The notes under the pieces were generated by a model that had not been told where the DNA came from, made no database searches, and saw nothing but the letters and a program-made list of their open reading frames with translations. 28,131 nucleotides of DNA from Bacteroides sp. Lineage in GTDB: Bacteria; Bacteroidota; Bacteroidia; Bacteroidales; Bacteroidaceae. A program made the translations under genes and the position numbers. The stretch is taken from NCBI GenBank assembly GCA_019414725.1, contig DXLM01000043.1, positions 1-28,131 on the forward strand, read 5' to 3'. Each line of letters begins with the position of its first letter. Position 1 is the stretch's first letter. Of this stretch, positions 7,721-15,756 are shown piece after piece.

Positions 7721-8962
7721 ATGAAAAAAATTGCATTTATTGTTATAAGATACGGACAAGAAATCAATGGAGGTGCAGAATTACATTGTAAAATGTTAGC
7801 AGAAAGATTGGTTGACAAATATCAGGTAGAGGTACTAACAACTAACCTAAAAGGCTATAGCAATCAAGAAAATATATTCAAAGAAGGAGAGGAAGTTATC
7901 AATGGCGTATTGGTACGTAGATTTAAAACGGATCCTTATAAGCGAAAGGGACATCGCCCCAATGTGTGGGCTACTCGGTACATACGTTCAATCCGATTCT
8001 TTTTATACAAAATGCATCTGCTACAATATATAGCGAACTGCATTCCTATATGGAAATGTGGGAAAAAAGGGAGTATTTATCTCTATCGGAAAAATTGTTT
8101 TTACTCTTCCGAATTATTCACTTTTATACGAAAACATAAAGAAGATTATGATGTCTTTATACCTATAACAATAGATTATCCAGAAGTTTACTATACCGTT
8201 ACACGAGTTAAAGAAAAGGCTTTATTAATACCAACAATGCACTACCAAAAAAGTTCATTCTATCCAGGAATGACTGAAATCTTTACACAAGCTGGATATA
8301 TTGCTTTTAATACACAAGCAGAACAACAACTTGCAGAAAGAATTTTTGGCAAGCACATGTCCCCCCATGGAGTTGTTAGTGTTGGATTCAACATATTTCC
8401 ACCAGCAGAATGGAAAGAAACTACAGTTAAATACCAGTTACCACAAGAATACTTATTATATGTAGGGAGAGTGGAGAATAGCAAGCTAGATCACATTTTT
8501 GATTATTTTCTGACATATAAACAAAAGCATAAAGAATCTAATCTTAAATTAGTATTGGTTGGCGGTATTTTTATGGATAAAATAGAACATCCAGACATAA
8601 TTTATACTGGTTTTGTAGAAGAAGAAGAAAAAACTGCCATCATTAATCATGCCAAAATTATTGTAAACCCTTCCAAATATGAGAGCTTATCATTAATACT
8701 TTTGGAAGCACTTAGTCAAAAGAAAGTTATGTTGGTAAATTATCAATGTAATGTCATGAGAGAGCATTTCAAAAAAAGTAATCAAGCTATTGCTATTTAT
8801 AAAGGCAAAAATGACTTCATAAAACAACTTTACCAACTTGACACTTCAGATATTCTTAGAAAAGAAATGGGAGAAAGAGGAGCTTTATATATACAAGAAA
8901 ATTATAATTGGGATATTATTATGCAAAGATTAATTGCCCAAATCGAGAATATCGGTCAATAA
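7721..8962 (+). CDS. Glycosyltransferase, GT-B fold, GT4-like
   Basis: A 413-residue protein beginning MKKIAFIVIRYGQ, then INGGAELHCKMLAERL, the typical N-terminal glycine-rich loop of GT4 enzymes. Later it has YVGRVENSKLDHIFDYF, an LVLVGG strand, and the EX7E pair in ESLSLILLE. It is not closely similar to the preceding tandem pair. It has no signal sequence and probably acts in the cytosol at the membrane surface. It is the last gene of the AT-rich plus-strand operon, 6 nt after the previous stop, and ends directly at a bidirectional terminator that also closes the convergent operon. Substrates cannot be read from the sequence. Confidence 0.85.
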   Translation: MKKIAFIVIRYGQEINGGAELHCKMLAERLVDKYQVEVLTTNLKGYSNQENIFKEGEEVINGVLVRRFKTDPYKRKGHRPNVWATRYIRSIRFFLYKMHLLQYIANCIPIWKCGKKGSIYLYRKNCFYSSELFTFIRKHKEDYDVFIPITIDYPEVYYTVTRVKEKALLIPTMHYQKSSFYPGMTEIFTQAGYIAFNTQAEQQLAERIFGKHMSPHGVVSVGFNIFPPAEWKETTVKYQLPQEYLLYVGRVENSKLDHIFDYFLTYKQKHKESNLKLVLVGGIFMDKIEHPDIIYTGFVEEEEKTAIINHAKIIVNPSKYESLSLILLEALSQKKVMLVNYQCNVMREHFKKSNQAIAIYKGKNDFIKQLYQLDTSDILRKEMGERGALYIQENYNWDIIMQRLIAQIENIGQ

Positions 8963-9002
8963 ATTTATGAGGGTGTGTCAAAACTGACATACCCTCATAA
9001 AT
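8963..9002. terminator. Bidirectional intrinsic terminator between converging glycosyltransferase operons
   Basis: Arms 8963-8980 and 8985-9002 pair over 18 bp with one G-T mismatch and a 4-nt loop. It starts right after the stop at 8960-8962 and ends just before the minus-strand stop at 9004-9006, so it serves both operons. Confidence 0.85.
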
Positions 9003-9003
9003 A

Positions 9004-9924
9004 TTAATAAAATAGATTTAAATACTTACTTCGTTTCAGCCCCAATGTATAGGGAAGAAAATGTATAAAACGATGCAAACGAGGTTTCCAATTATTTAAA
9101 ACATTTTCTCCTTTCCAAGGTGTCAAATCTTGATACTCAAAATACAAATGTCTTAATGGATGCATACAATGATATTGCCAAGGCTTACGCGAAGAATAAT
9201 GCAATATTGCAGGATGTAAAATAGTATCTATATACGGTGGACACCAATCGGCTGTTTTACCTTTTGGAACACGATAAGCACCTTCTTGCACATTCCACTT
9301 CATATCGACCAATACTCTATGCTCATGTAACAAGCCGTTTAATAAATCCTGATCGTTATATAACACACGCTCCGGATTATCTTTATAATAAGTCTTACAT
9401 TGCTGCTCGATATTATGCTTCCGCCAATAATCCAAATTCAATAATAATACTCCTCCATTAAAATAATTATATGAAAGATCGTACCCCAAACGATTACAAT
9501 GCACCGGATTAACGGTAAAATCGTCTGGAACACCAGCCAATGCTTTACCTTCCAGATTTGTATTCCAAAAATCATCTAACGGTTTCAAAACCAAAATATC
9601 ACTATCCAGATAAAGAGCTTTCTTCACTGAATCAGGAAGTAAAGAAGCCAAAAGACAACGATAAAATACAACCATAGGCAACCTTTGTCCTTCCCAGCGT
9701 ATAGCATATCCTTCCAATTTTTCCTGAGGAACTTCATAAAAAGCAATAGAAGCTCCACACGTTATCGCTAAGTCCGACAAAACCGTACGGTCTGCTTCCG
9801 ACAGTCCATTAGCAACTACATGCACTGCAATATCCGAAGGTGTATCATTTTTTAAGATAGAAACCATTGTTACAGCACAAAAACGTACAAACTTATGATC
9901 AATGGTAAATACTATATGCTTCAT
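9004..9924 (-). CDS. Glycosyltransferase family 8 protein
   Basis: A 306-residue GT-A enzyme. It begins MKHIVFTIDHKF, a typical GT8 start. It contains LPMVVFYRCLLASLLP, the DXD site YLDSDILVL (D107, D109), FNGGVLLLNLDYW and the C-terminal HYSSRKPW block. GT8 members are retaining transferases that move galactose or glucose from UDP-sugars, often onto LPS core (compare WaaI/WaaJ). I chose the ATG at 9922-9924. The frame can be extended to a TTG at 9933 directly after the upstream stop, but the ATG start fits the family better. It is the last gene of the five-gene minus-strand operon. A role in extending the LOS core is likely from context. Confidence 0.87.
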   Translation of the reverse strand: MKHIVFTIDHKFVRFCAVTMVSILKNDTPSDIAVHVVANGLSEADRTVLSDLAITCGASIAFYEVPQEKLEGYAIRWEGQRLPMVVFYRCLLASLLPDSVKKALYLDSDILVLKPLDDFWNTNLEGKALAGVPDDFTVNPVHCNRLGYDLSYNYFNGGVLLLNLDYWRKHNIEQQCKTYYKDNPERVLYNDQDLLNGLLHEHRVLVDMKWNVQEGAYRVPKGKTADWCPPYIDTILHPAILHYSSRKPWQYHCMHPLRHLYFEYQDLTPWKGENVLNNWKPRLHRFIHFLPYTLGLKRSKYLNLFY

Positions 9925-9933
9925 ATCTTCCAA

Positions 9934-10842
9934 TTATTTATTCAAGTTCTTGAAAAAATCTGCCATTGTATGGTCTTCGTGTATATATCCGTCTGCCTGT
10001 AAGCGGCCGAAGACACGGCTTCCTATCACACGGTCGTATTCCTCATTCAGTTTTCCTTCTTTATACAAGCCATAAAAATAGCGCCAGTGACGTCCGCCAT
10101 GTTTGCTGGGATTCTGCTCCAGCTGCTTTCCGCCATTAATCATTTTCTCCAGAAACTGCTGACGGCCTCGGATATTATAATGATAAATACGGATATCACT
10201 TTTGCCGGAACGCTTGGGAAACATGGCTACCTTATGGTTTCCCATCGAAATCTGGATGTATCCACGGGTACGGTGCATTACCTTAGGTATCTGACGAGCA
10301 AACAATGAATAGAGTGATAAATCATATTTTGCAATATCTTCAACCGGGTCGACCGTGTAGCTCCATGCTTCAAAGTTTTTTCCTTCTTCGGGATATACAC
10401 AGTACATGGCACATTTTATCACGTTTGCCGAAGTCTGCTGCAACGTATCTTTTAAAGAAGATGATGCAGGATACCAGAACTCATCGGCATCGGCATTAAT
10501 TACCCAGTCGGCTTTATAAACAGTCTTGGCACGCCACACCATACGGTCTACCCATACTTTCTGACGATAATCGGTAGCTTTCTCTTCTATTATTTCTTTT
10601 ATCCACCCCTTTTCCTGATACTTACGCAGTATTTCAGGAGTCTTGTCTGTGGAATTGTTGTCTGTTACGATAAAAAAATCGACCCCTTTCTGCTTATGGA
10701 AAATCAGGTTTTGCTCCAGAATGTCTTCTTCATTCTTTACCAGTAGTGTCATGCATACTACCGGATTTTTTACTTTGCACAAGGAGAAAGGCATCTCTGC
10801 TATCGCACAGGCTACCTTTTTTAAAAGCAACAACAGGTTCAT
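9934..10842 (-). CDS. Glycosyltransferase family 2 protein (Glyco_tranf_2_4 type)
   Basis: A 302-residue GT-A enzyme with a short hydrophobic N-terminus. It has the MTLLVKNEEDILEQNL start of the GT2_4 subgroup, a DNNSTDKT donor loop (61-68) and the metal site in NADADEFW (D118, D120, E121). It probably acts in the cytoplasm at the membrane. The gene starts 14 nt after the fucosyltransferase stop and is followed within 9 nt by the GT8 gene, so it is co-transcribed. G+C is higher than in the plus-strand GT4 cluster. The donor sugar is unknown. Confidence 0.83.
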   Translation of the reverse strand: MNLLLLLKKVACAIAEMPFSLCKVKNPVVCMTLLVKNEEDILEQNLIFHKQKGVDFFIVTDNNSTDKTPEILRKYQEKGWIKEIIEEKATDYRQKVWVDRMVWRAKTVYKADWVINADADEFWYPASSSLKDTLQQTSANVIKCAMYCVYPEEGKNFEAWSYTVDPVEDIAKYDLSLYSLFARQIPKVMHRTRGYIQISMGNHKVAMFPKRSGKSDIRIYHYNIRGRQQFLEKMINGGKQLEQNPSKHGGRHWRYFYGLYKEGKLNEEYDRVIGSRVFGRLQADGYIHEDHTMADFFKNLNK

Positions 10843-10856
10843 AAAGCTATCGTTTT

Positions 10857-11696
10857 TTAATTAATGGGGACTTTTGTCCAGCCTTCAGGATAAATATAGG
10901 GTGTTTCTGTATGACGGAACCAGCGCTCAGGCACAATTACTGTCTTGTCTTTGTGTGGATCGAGCCATGCACCCCACCAGCTAAATGTACTGTTACATAT
11001 AATATGACGACGACAATGACTCATCAGCATCATGTCCTGCCAGCTGTCATTACCTTTATTCCAGTCGATATATACGGCATTGTCGAGCGGAAGATTTTCT
11101 TTCACCCATGCCAGATCGTCTGAAAACACATAAAAAACCGGATTGTCCAGCTGCTTCTTGATTGCGGCAATTGCGTTCTGATAGTAAGGAAGCTGACATA
11201 CACTTCCTGTATTTTCCCAATGCTTTGGTTCCAGATAATCTCCCCGCCGTATATGAAGCGATACAGCATTCAAGTCAGCGTCCATACGTGCCGCCATTTC
11301 CTTGGAACGCTCGCTGGCCTGAGTCATATCAAATGTAAAAGCCTTACGGACATCTGTTTCGATATCGGCAAAAAAACGTTCCGACTGGTAAAATCCTTTG
11401 AAGTAAACCAATGGCCAGACATAGCTTTTCCAGAACGACTCCAATCCTTTCTGCTTGCGCTCCAGTATAGTCTTGAAGAACAGAAACTCCAGTATCTTCT
11501 TACCCGTACGGTTCATGCAGAACTCTACATGGGGCAAGGCAAATACTCGGTTCATCTCGTACCCGTGATGCACATGGTAATGCATCATATCCGATAAGTC
11601 TATCTTTGTATGAGGAAAGAGTTTCTTCATTTTCAGATAGAAAGCATATATAAACATCTGGTTGCCTAAGCCACCTGTCATTTTTATTAATCTCAT
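10857..11696 (-). CDS. Alpha-1,2-fucosyltransferase (GT11)
   Basis: A 279-residue protein with the GT11 hallmarks. These are the N-terminal GGLGNQMFIYA loop (8-18), the GDP-fucose-binding motif HIRRGDY (148-154), FSDDLAWVK, and STFSWWGAWL near the C-terminus. The expected reaction is transfer of fucose from GDP-fucose to the 2-position of a terminal hexose, usually galactose. Its ATG overlaps the TGA of the upstream fusion gene (ATGA), indicating translational coupling. In a Bacteroidales LOS locus this would cap or branch the oligosaccharide with fucose, and might mimic host H-type glycans; that part is inference. No GDP-fucose synthesis genes are in the window. Confidence 0.9.
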   Translation of the reverse strand: MRLIKMTGGLGNQMFIYAFYLKMKKLFPHTKIDLSDMMHYHVHHGYEMNRVFALPHVEFCMNRTGKKILEFLFFKTILERKQKGLESFWKSYVWPLVYFKGFYQSERFFADIETDVRKAFTFDMTQASERSKEMAARMDADLNAVSLHIRRGDYLEPKHWENTGSVCQLPYYQNAIAAIKKQLDNPVFYVFSDDLAWVKENLPLDNAVYIDWNKGNDSWQDMMLMSHCRRHIICNSTFSWWGAWLDPHKDKTVIVPERWFRHTETPYIYPEGWTKVPIN

Positions 11697-13171
11697 ATTT
11701 GGGCGTTGTTATACTTCAAAATCAGTTTCAAACATTCGTTGGCATCGAAGCCTCTTGCCTTGGCATATTCATCGGCAAGAATAGCAAACATTTCCGGCGT
11801 TCCCGGAAGACGTTCAAAGTTACGGCATCCTTCTTCCATATCGACCGTGCGGAAACGGATACGGTTCAGGTCTATTATTTCTACCTCTACACCTTTGTCT
11901 GTATGCCGGAACAGGATATTCCCTCGCGAATAGTCTTTATGCAGATATCCTTTCTCATGGAGTGCAGCCGTTGTACGGGCAATGGCACGCAAAATTTCTT
12001 CTTGACCGGGGAAATCACCTCGCATCAGATTGACATACGAATACGGGCATTCCGACTTCAGACTGACATAATAGCTGCGTGTGAAAAGCAGTCCGTTACG
12101 CTCGGTATAATAGGCTACTGGAGCAGGACTTCCGATTCCTTCCCGACGAAGCATTTCGGCATACTCGAACGAACGTTGTGCTTTCGACGAACGGAACACT
12201 CCGTATGCGATGCGGTTAATCAGGTTAGGAACACGGAAGGACTTGATTACGACTTTCGTTCCGTACCAGTCCATTTCACGCAGTTCGTTGCGTCCTTTAT
12301 AAATCACCGTTCCACTATCGTATTCAAACAGAGCAGGCAGGGCTTTTACATAACTCGTCAATGTGCAAAAGCCCGCATCGACATAAACTTTACGCGGATG
12401 AAACAAACGGTAAATACGGTTTAACAAGACCGACCATGAACGACGGTAACGGAGCGGTCCTCCCAGTTCACGCTCGAAGAACTCCGGATGACGGGCATTC
12501 AGCGTTTTCACAACGTGACGCTTCAGCGATCTGTCTGTTACTCTTTTCGACACATTGCGTATGCGATAATGCAAACCTATTTCCGGTAAGCGAACAACTT
12601 TTCCCCCGTCTTTCAGAACGGCAATCCAGAATTCCCAGTCTTCACGCGCAATAATACCTTCACAATATCCTCCTGCACGCTCCCATTCTACCTTCCGATA
12701 AAGCGCACAAGTATCCATGATATTTTTTCTCGCCAATAAATGCAAGGAAAAAGGAGGCAGTTTCCATTCGCCCGTCCGTACTCCAAAAAAATCGGCACGA
12801 GGAGCAACCACCTTTACAGAGGGATCTTTCAAAATTTCTTTTACCGAATCGGCTATTAAACCGGGTTCGATAAGATTATCTGCATCAACAGGCAGAATAA
12901 ATTCTCCTTTCGCCAACCGGACAGCATGATTTCGGGCTGCACAGGCTCCCCCGTTAGGTTGTGTATAGGCACGTACACGTTTGTCTTTCTCGGCATAGCT
13001 GCATGCAATACGGTACGAGGCATCTTTCGAGCCATCGTCTACCACCACCACTTCAAAGTTTGGATAAACGGAAGCCAGTATAGAGTCGAGTGTTTCCGGT
13101 AAAAAAGACTCCATATTATATACGGGTACTACAACCGAAACCAAAGGGGATTTATCCATATGTACAATCAT
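11693..13171 (-). CDS. Two-domain protein: GT2 glycosyltransferase fused to a Kdo/WaaP-type LPS kinase
   Basis: 492 residues with two recognisable halves. Residues 8-230 are a GT2 domain: SVVVPVYNMESFL, VVVDDGSKD (DDGS 45-48), the metal site VDADN (D96, D98) and the catalytic-type REDWEFW (E178, D179). Residues 265-480 are a eukaryote-like small-kinase domain of the InaA/WaaP type. It has a beta-3 lysine in KVVIKSF (K310), a catalytic loop HKDYSRGN (H411, D413, N418) and a metal-binding D434 in IDLNR. One polypeptide could add a sugar and phosphorylate the same or a nearby sugar of the LOS inner core. The start overlaps the upstream stop (TAATG) and the end overlaps the fucosyltransferase start (ATGA). 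The frame is uninterrupted, so the fusion is real in this sequence. The phosphoacceptor is inferred, not shown. Confidence 0.86.
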   Translation of the reverse strand: MIVHMDKSPLVSVVVPVYNMESFLPETLDSILASVYPNFEVVVVDDGSKDASYRIACSYAEKDKRVRAYTQPNGGACAARNHAVRLAKGEFILPVDADNLIEPGLIADSVKEILKDPSVKVVAPRADFFGVRTGEWKLPPFSLHLLARKNIMDTCALYRKVEWERAGGYCEGIIAREDWEFWIAVLKDGGKVVRLPEIGLHYRIRNVSKRVTDRSLKRHVVKTLNARHPEFFERELGGPLRYRRSWSVLLNRIYRLFHPRKVYVDAGFCTLTSYVKALPALFEYDSGTVIYKGRNELREMDWYGTKVVIKSFRVPNLINRIAYGVFRSSKAQRSFEYAEMLRREGIGSPAPVAYYTERNGLLFTRSYYVSLKSECPYSYVNLMRGDFPGQEEILRAIARTTAALHEKGYLHKDYSRGNILFRHTDKGVEVEIIDLNRIRFRTVDMEEGCRNFERLPGTPEMFAILADEYAKARGFDANECLKLILKYNNAQI

Positions 13172-13887
13172 TAAATCTTATCGAGTCCTTTCGTATATTT
13201 CAACCAATAATATTTCAAGGGGTTCTTATATTTCAACTGTTTCCACGGACGACTTCCGTGCGGACGGTGCCAGACAGGAAGGGTGGTAAACAGATAGTTC
13301 TGAAAACCTTGTTTCAGGGCTTCGTGTGAAATGGTTACATCAAACCAGTTTTTTGTCGGGTCGAGCTGACGGAAATCGAAAGCACGAAGAAACTCCGGGG
13401 TAAGCAGTGAGCAACAGAAACTGCAATGTTTCTTTTCCGGATATACCTTGCCTTCATTACCTTTGGCATGCAAATATGGATAGTTGATAACTCCATTCTC
13501 GTCTACAGTTACGGCTGCTGCAATGGCACATCCGCTACGTGCTGCTGCTCCGTCGTACAGATCCTGTAAGGTGTTCTTCTTTACTACAACATCCGACTCT
13601 ACAATAAGCAGACCTGCATCGTCGGCAATAGCCTCTTGCTGAGAGCGTTGAAGTACCAGCAGATAGTTTGGAGAAGGATGAGTTGTAATGTCGGATAAAT
13701 TGACCAGACGAAAATTCAATTCTTTGGAAGCTTCCTCCAGACGTTTGGTGTTCTCTTCTGTACTGAAGTCATTGTACACTGTATAAGTAAAAGGAACTTT
13801 AATGTCGGAAGCTAAAATGGCACGCACTGTTTCGAGAGTAAAATCTATCGAATCTTTTACTGGAGTTATGATATGCAAACATTTCAT
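13171..13887 (-). CDS. Putative GT-A glycosyltransferase, first gene of the LOS operon
   Basis: The ATG at 13885-13887 gives 238 aa starting MKCLHIITPVKDSIDFTLET, a GT2-like first strand. The longer frame to 13989 is rejected because it contains the -7 promoter box and reads poorly. The sequence has a TVYNDFSTEENTKRL loop (compare DDxS/T in GT2) and a GLLIVESDVVV segment in the DXD position (E97, S98, D99). The HGSRPWKQLKYKNP tail is basic. The family assignment is weaker than for its neighbours; I read it as a GT-A transferase from fold pattern and context. It leads the operon whose second gene starts on its own stop codon. Confidence 0.72.
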   Translation of the reverse strand: MKCLHIITPVKDSIDFTLETVRAILASDIKVPFTYTVYNDFSTEENTKRLEEASKELNFRLVNLSDITTHPSPNYLLVLQRSQQEAIADDAGLLIVESDVVVKKNTLQDLYDGAAARSGCAIAAAVTVDENGVINYPYLHAKGNEGKVYPEKKHCSFCCSLLTPEFLRAFDFRQLDPTKNWFDVTISHEALKQGFQNYLFTTLPVWHRPHGSRPWKQLKYKNPLKYYWLKYTKGLDKI

Positions 13888-13908
13888 ATGAACATCATTA
13901 TTAAAGTA

Positions 13909-13916
13909 CAAAGGTA
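13909..13916 (-). promoter_or_regulatory. Bacteroidetes-type -7 box for the five-gene glycosyltransferase operon
   Basis: Minus strand reads TACCTTTG, a perfect TAnnTTTG, 22 nt upstream of the ATG at 13887, implying a leader of only about 15 nt. A TTTG lies upstream at a long spacing of about 24 nt. Confidence 0.55.
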
Positions 13917-14008
13917 GATAAATTACCAACACTAGGTAGACAAAATACCAACATTTTTCAAATCTACACAAAGATTTCATTTCATCCAATTATAAATGTA
14001 AAAAATAC

Positions 14009-14016
14009 TACCTTTG
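14009..14016 (+). promoter_or_regulatory. Bacteroidetes-type -7 box for pdxB
   Basis: TACCTTTG matches TAnnTTTG, 23 nt before the ATG at 14039. It is the same octamer as in the divergent glycosyltransferase promoter about 100 bp away. No clear -33 TTTG. Confidence 0.55.
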
Positions 14017-14038
14017 CACGACTTTAGAAAAAGCAAGT

Positions 14039-15049
14039 ATGAAAGTTATCGTTGACAATAAAATACCTTATATAAAGGAAGCTATCGAAGCGCTCGCCGA
14101 TGAAGTGGTTTATTTGCCGGGAAAAGAAATTACTCCGGAAGTCGTAAAAGATGCTGATGCACTGATTACCCGTACACGTACTCGCTGCGACCGTACCTTG
14201 CTGGCAGGCAGTAAGGTAAAGTTTATTGGAACGGCCACCATCGGATTCGATCATATCGACACGGCTTATTGTCACGAAGCAGGTATTACATGGAGCAACT
14301 GTCCGGGATGTAACGCCGGTGCTGTTGAACAGTATCTGCATTCATCATTATTACTGTTAGAGCAGGAAAAGAGCATCACACTGAAAGATGCTTGTCTAGG
14401 CATTGTCGGAGTAGGACATGTAGGCAGCCGCATCCAGCAACTGGCAGAGCGTTTAGGAATGCGTGTGCTCCTGAATGACCCTCCTCGGGCCGATCATGGA
14501 GAAAAAGGTTTTGTCGACTTGCGCACACTGGCATGCGAATGTGATATCATAACTTTTCATACGCCACTGGAAAGAAGTGGGAAATATCAGACTTATCACT
14601 TGGCAAATGAATCTTTTTTCAACCAGCTGGAAAAGAAACCGTACATAATTAATACGTCACGCGGAGAAGTTATAGAAACTGAGGCGATTCTGAATGCTTT
14701 ATCTGCCGGGAAAATATCTGGAGCTATAATCGATGTGTGGGAAAATGAACCGAATATTAACCTTGAGCTGTTAAATAAAGTATTTATCGGCACTCCACAC
14801 ATTGCCGGATATTCTGCCGACGGAAAAGCAAATGCTACCCGAATGGTACTGGAATCATTTTGTCGTTTCTTCGGAAAAGAAATGAAATTCTCTATTGTTC
14901 CTCCCGAACAACCGCATGTACCTTACGACAGCGACGAAAATGTCCGCCAGTTACAGATGTACAATCCGCATCTGGACTGTGAAGTCTTGCGTGCACACCC
15001 GGAAACATTCGAACAATTGCGTAGCGAATACCATTTACGACGGGAATGA
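14039..15049 (+). CDS. pdxB: Erythronate-4-phosphate dehydrogenase
   Basis: A 336-residue D-2-hydroxyacid dehydrogenase-family protein. It starts MKVIVDNKIPYI, which is the PdxB-type start, and has TIGFDHID and SNCPGCNAGAVEQY near 67-100. The NAD-binding GIVGVGHVGS (121-130) and the catalytic Arg/Glu/His set follow in NTSRGEV, VWENEP and TPHIAGYS. It oxidises 4-phospho-D-erythronate in the deoxyxylulose-5-phosphate-dependent pyridoxal phosphate pathway, in the cytosol. It is about 40 residues shorter than the E. coli enzyme, mainly in the C-terminal dimerisation part. Its 3' end overlaps the convergent purN by 15 bp, with no terminator between. Confidence 0.92.
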   Translation: MKVIVDNKIPYIKEAIEALADEVVYLPGKEITPEVVKDADALITRTRTRCDRTLLAGSKVKFIGTATIGFDHIDTAYCHEAGITWSNCPGCNAGAVEQYLHSSLLLLEQEKSITLKDACLGIVGVGHVGSRIQQLAERLGMRVLLNDPPRADHGEKGFVDLRTLACECDIITFHTPLERSGKYQTYHLANESFFNQLEKKPYIINTSRGEVIETEAILNALSAGKISGAIIDVWENEPNINLELLNKVFIGTPHIAGYSADGKANATRMVLESFCRFFGKEMKFSIVPPEQPHVPYDSDENVRQLQMYNPHLDCEVLRAHPETFEQLRSEYHLRRE

Positions 15050-15604
15050 AAACAAACGTTCTATCACTTGTGGATAGTATGTGTATTCCAATGCATGCAC
15101 GCGCTGAGCAAGGGTTTCGACGGTATCATCGGATAAAACGGGACATTTCGCCTGAAAAATAATATCTCCCTGATCGTAATGTTCATTAATATACTGAATA
15201 GTAATACCACTTTCATGTTCACCCGACGCCAGAACTGCTTCATGAACGTGCATACCATACATTCCTTTTCCTCCAAATTTAGGAAGTAACGAAGGGTGTA
15301 TATTTACTATTTTATGTGCATAATCATGCAATATATCTTCTGGAATACGCGACAAAAAACCTGCCAGTACGACAAAATCGACTTTGAAGCTTTTCAAAAC
15401 CTCAAGTCCCTTACCCGCAGCAAAATCCTGTGGAATTATGATCTCGCATGGAACATTCAGGATATGAGCACGCTCAACAACACGGGCGGTAGGACGTGAG
15501 GCTATCACAACTGCTACTTCCACCGTAGCATGACCACTGAAATAACGGATAATGCGTTCGGCATTTGTTCCTTCACCCGAAGCTAAAATGGCAATTTTTT
15601 TCAT
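15035..15604 (-). CDS. purN: Phosphoribosylglycinamide formyltransferase
   Basis: I chose the ATG at 15602-15604, which gives 189 aa starting MKKIAILASGEGTNAE, the family N-terminus; the longer frame to 15646 adds an unrelated 14 residues. The phosphate loop is ASGEGTN. The catalytic triad is N101 and H103 in NIHPSLLP, and D144 in YDQGD. GMYGxHVHxAV matches the substrate region. It transfers the formyl group of 10-formyltetrahydrofolate to GAR in purine synthesis, in the cytosol. It runs tail-to-tail into pdxB and overlaps it by 15 bp; its upstream region is shared with the divergent acpP promoter. Confidence 0.93.
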   Translation of the reverse strand: MKKIAILASGEGTNAERIIRYFSGHATVEVAVVIASRPTARVVERAHILNVPCEIIIPQDFAAGKGLEVLKSFKVDFVVLAGFLSRIPEDILHDYAHKIVNIHPSLLPKFGGKGMYGMHVHEAVLASGEHESGITIQYINEHYDQGDIIFQAKCPVLSDDTVETLAQRVHALEYTYYPQVIERLFSFPS

Positions 15605-15672
15605 TGATTCACCTTTTTTGTGCACATAATATATAAAATTGTGCAAAGAAATTGCATTTATTTGGCTGAATA

Positions 15673-15704
15673 TTTGTATAGAACGAGAAATATTTATTCC
15701 TTTG
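15673..15704 (+). promoter_or_regulatory. acpP-fabF-rnc promoter
   Basis: A -33 TTTG at 15673-15676 is separated by exactly 20 nt from TTCCTTTG at 15697-15704. This is one mismatch from TAnnTTTG at the canonical spacing, making it the most complete Bacteroidetes promoter in the window. It lies 52 nt before the acpP ATG. Confidence 0.65.
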
Positions 15705-15756
15705 CACCGAAAAATAATTAAAATTATTCTATTTATAAATTTAAAACAAGAAAATT

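Noticed and set aside
11699..12424. Long plus-strand frame (241 codons) opposite the GT2-kinase fusion
   Set aside because: It is an antisense shadow of a gene with clear motifs and has no recognisable domain or promoter.
13888..13989. 34-codon hydrophobic extension of the first LOS-operon gene
   Set aside because: The -7 box TACCTTTG lies inside it, and the protein start at 13887 matches a GT-A first strand.
15605..15646. 14-codon extension of purN
   Set aside because: The family N-terminus begins at the ATG 15604.
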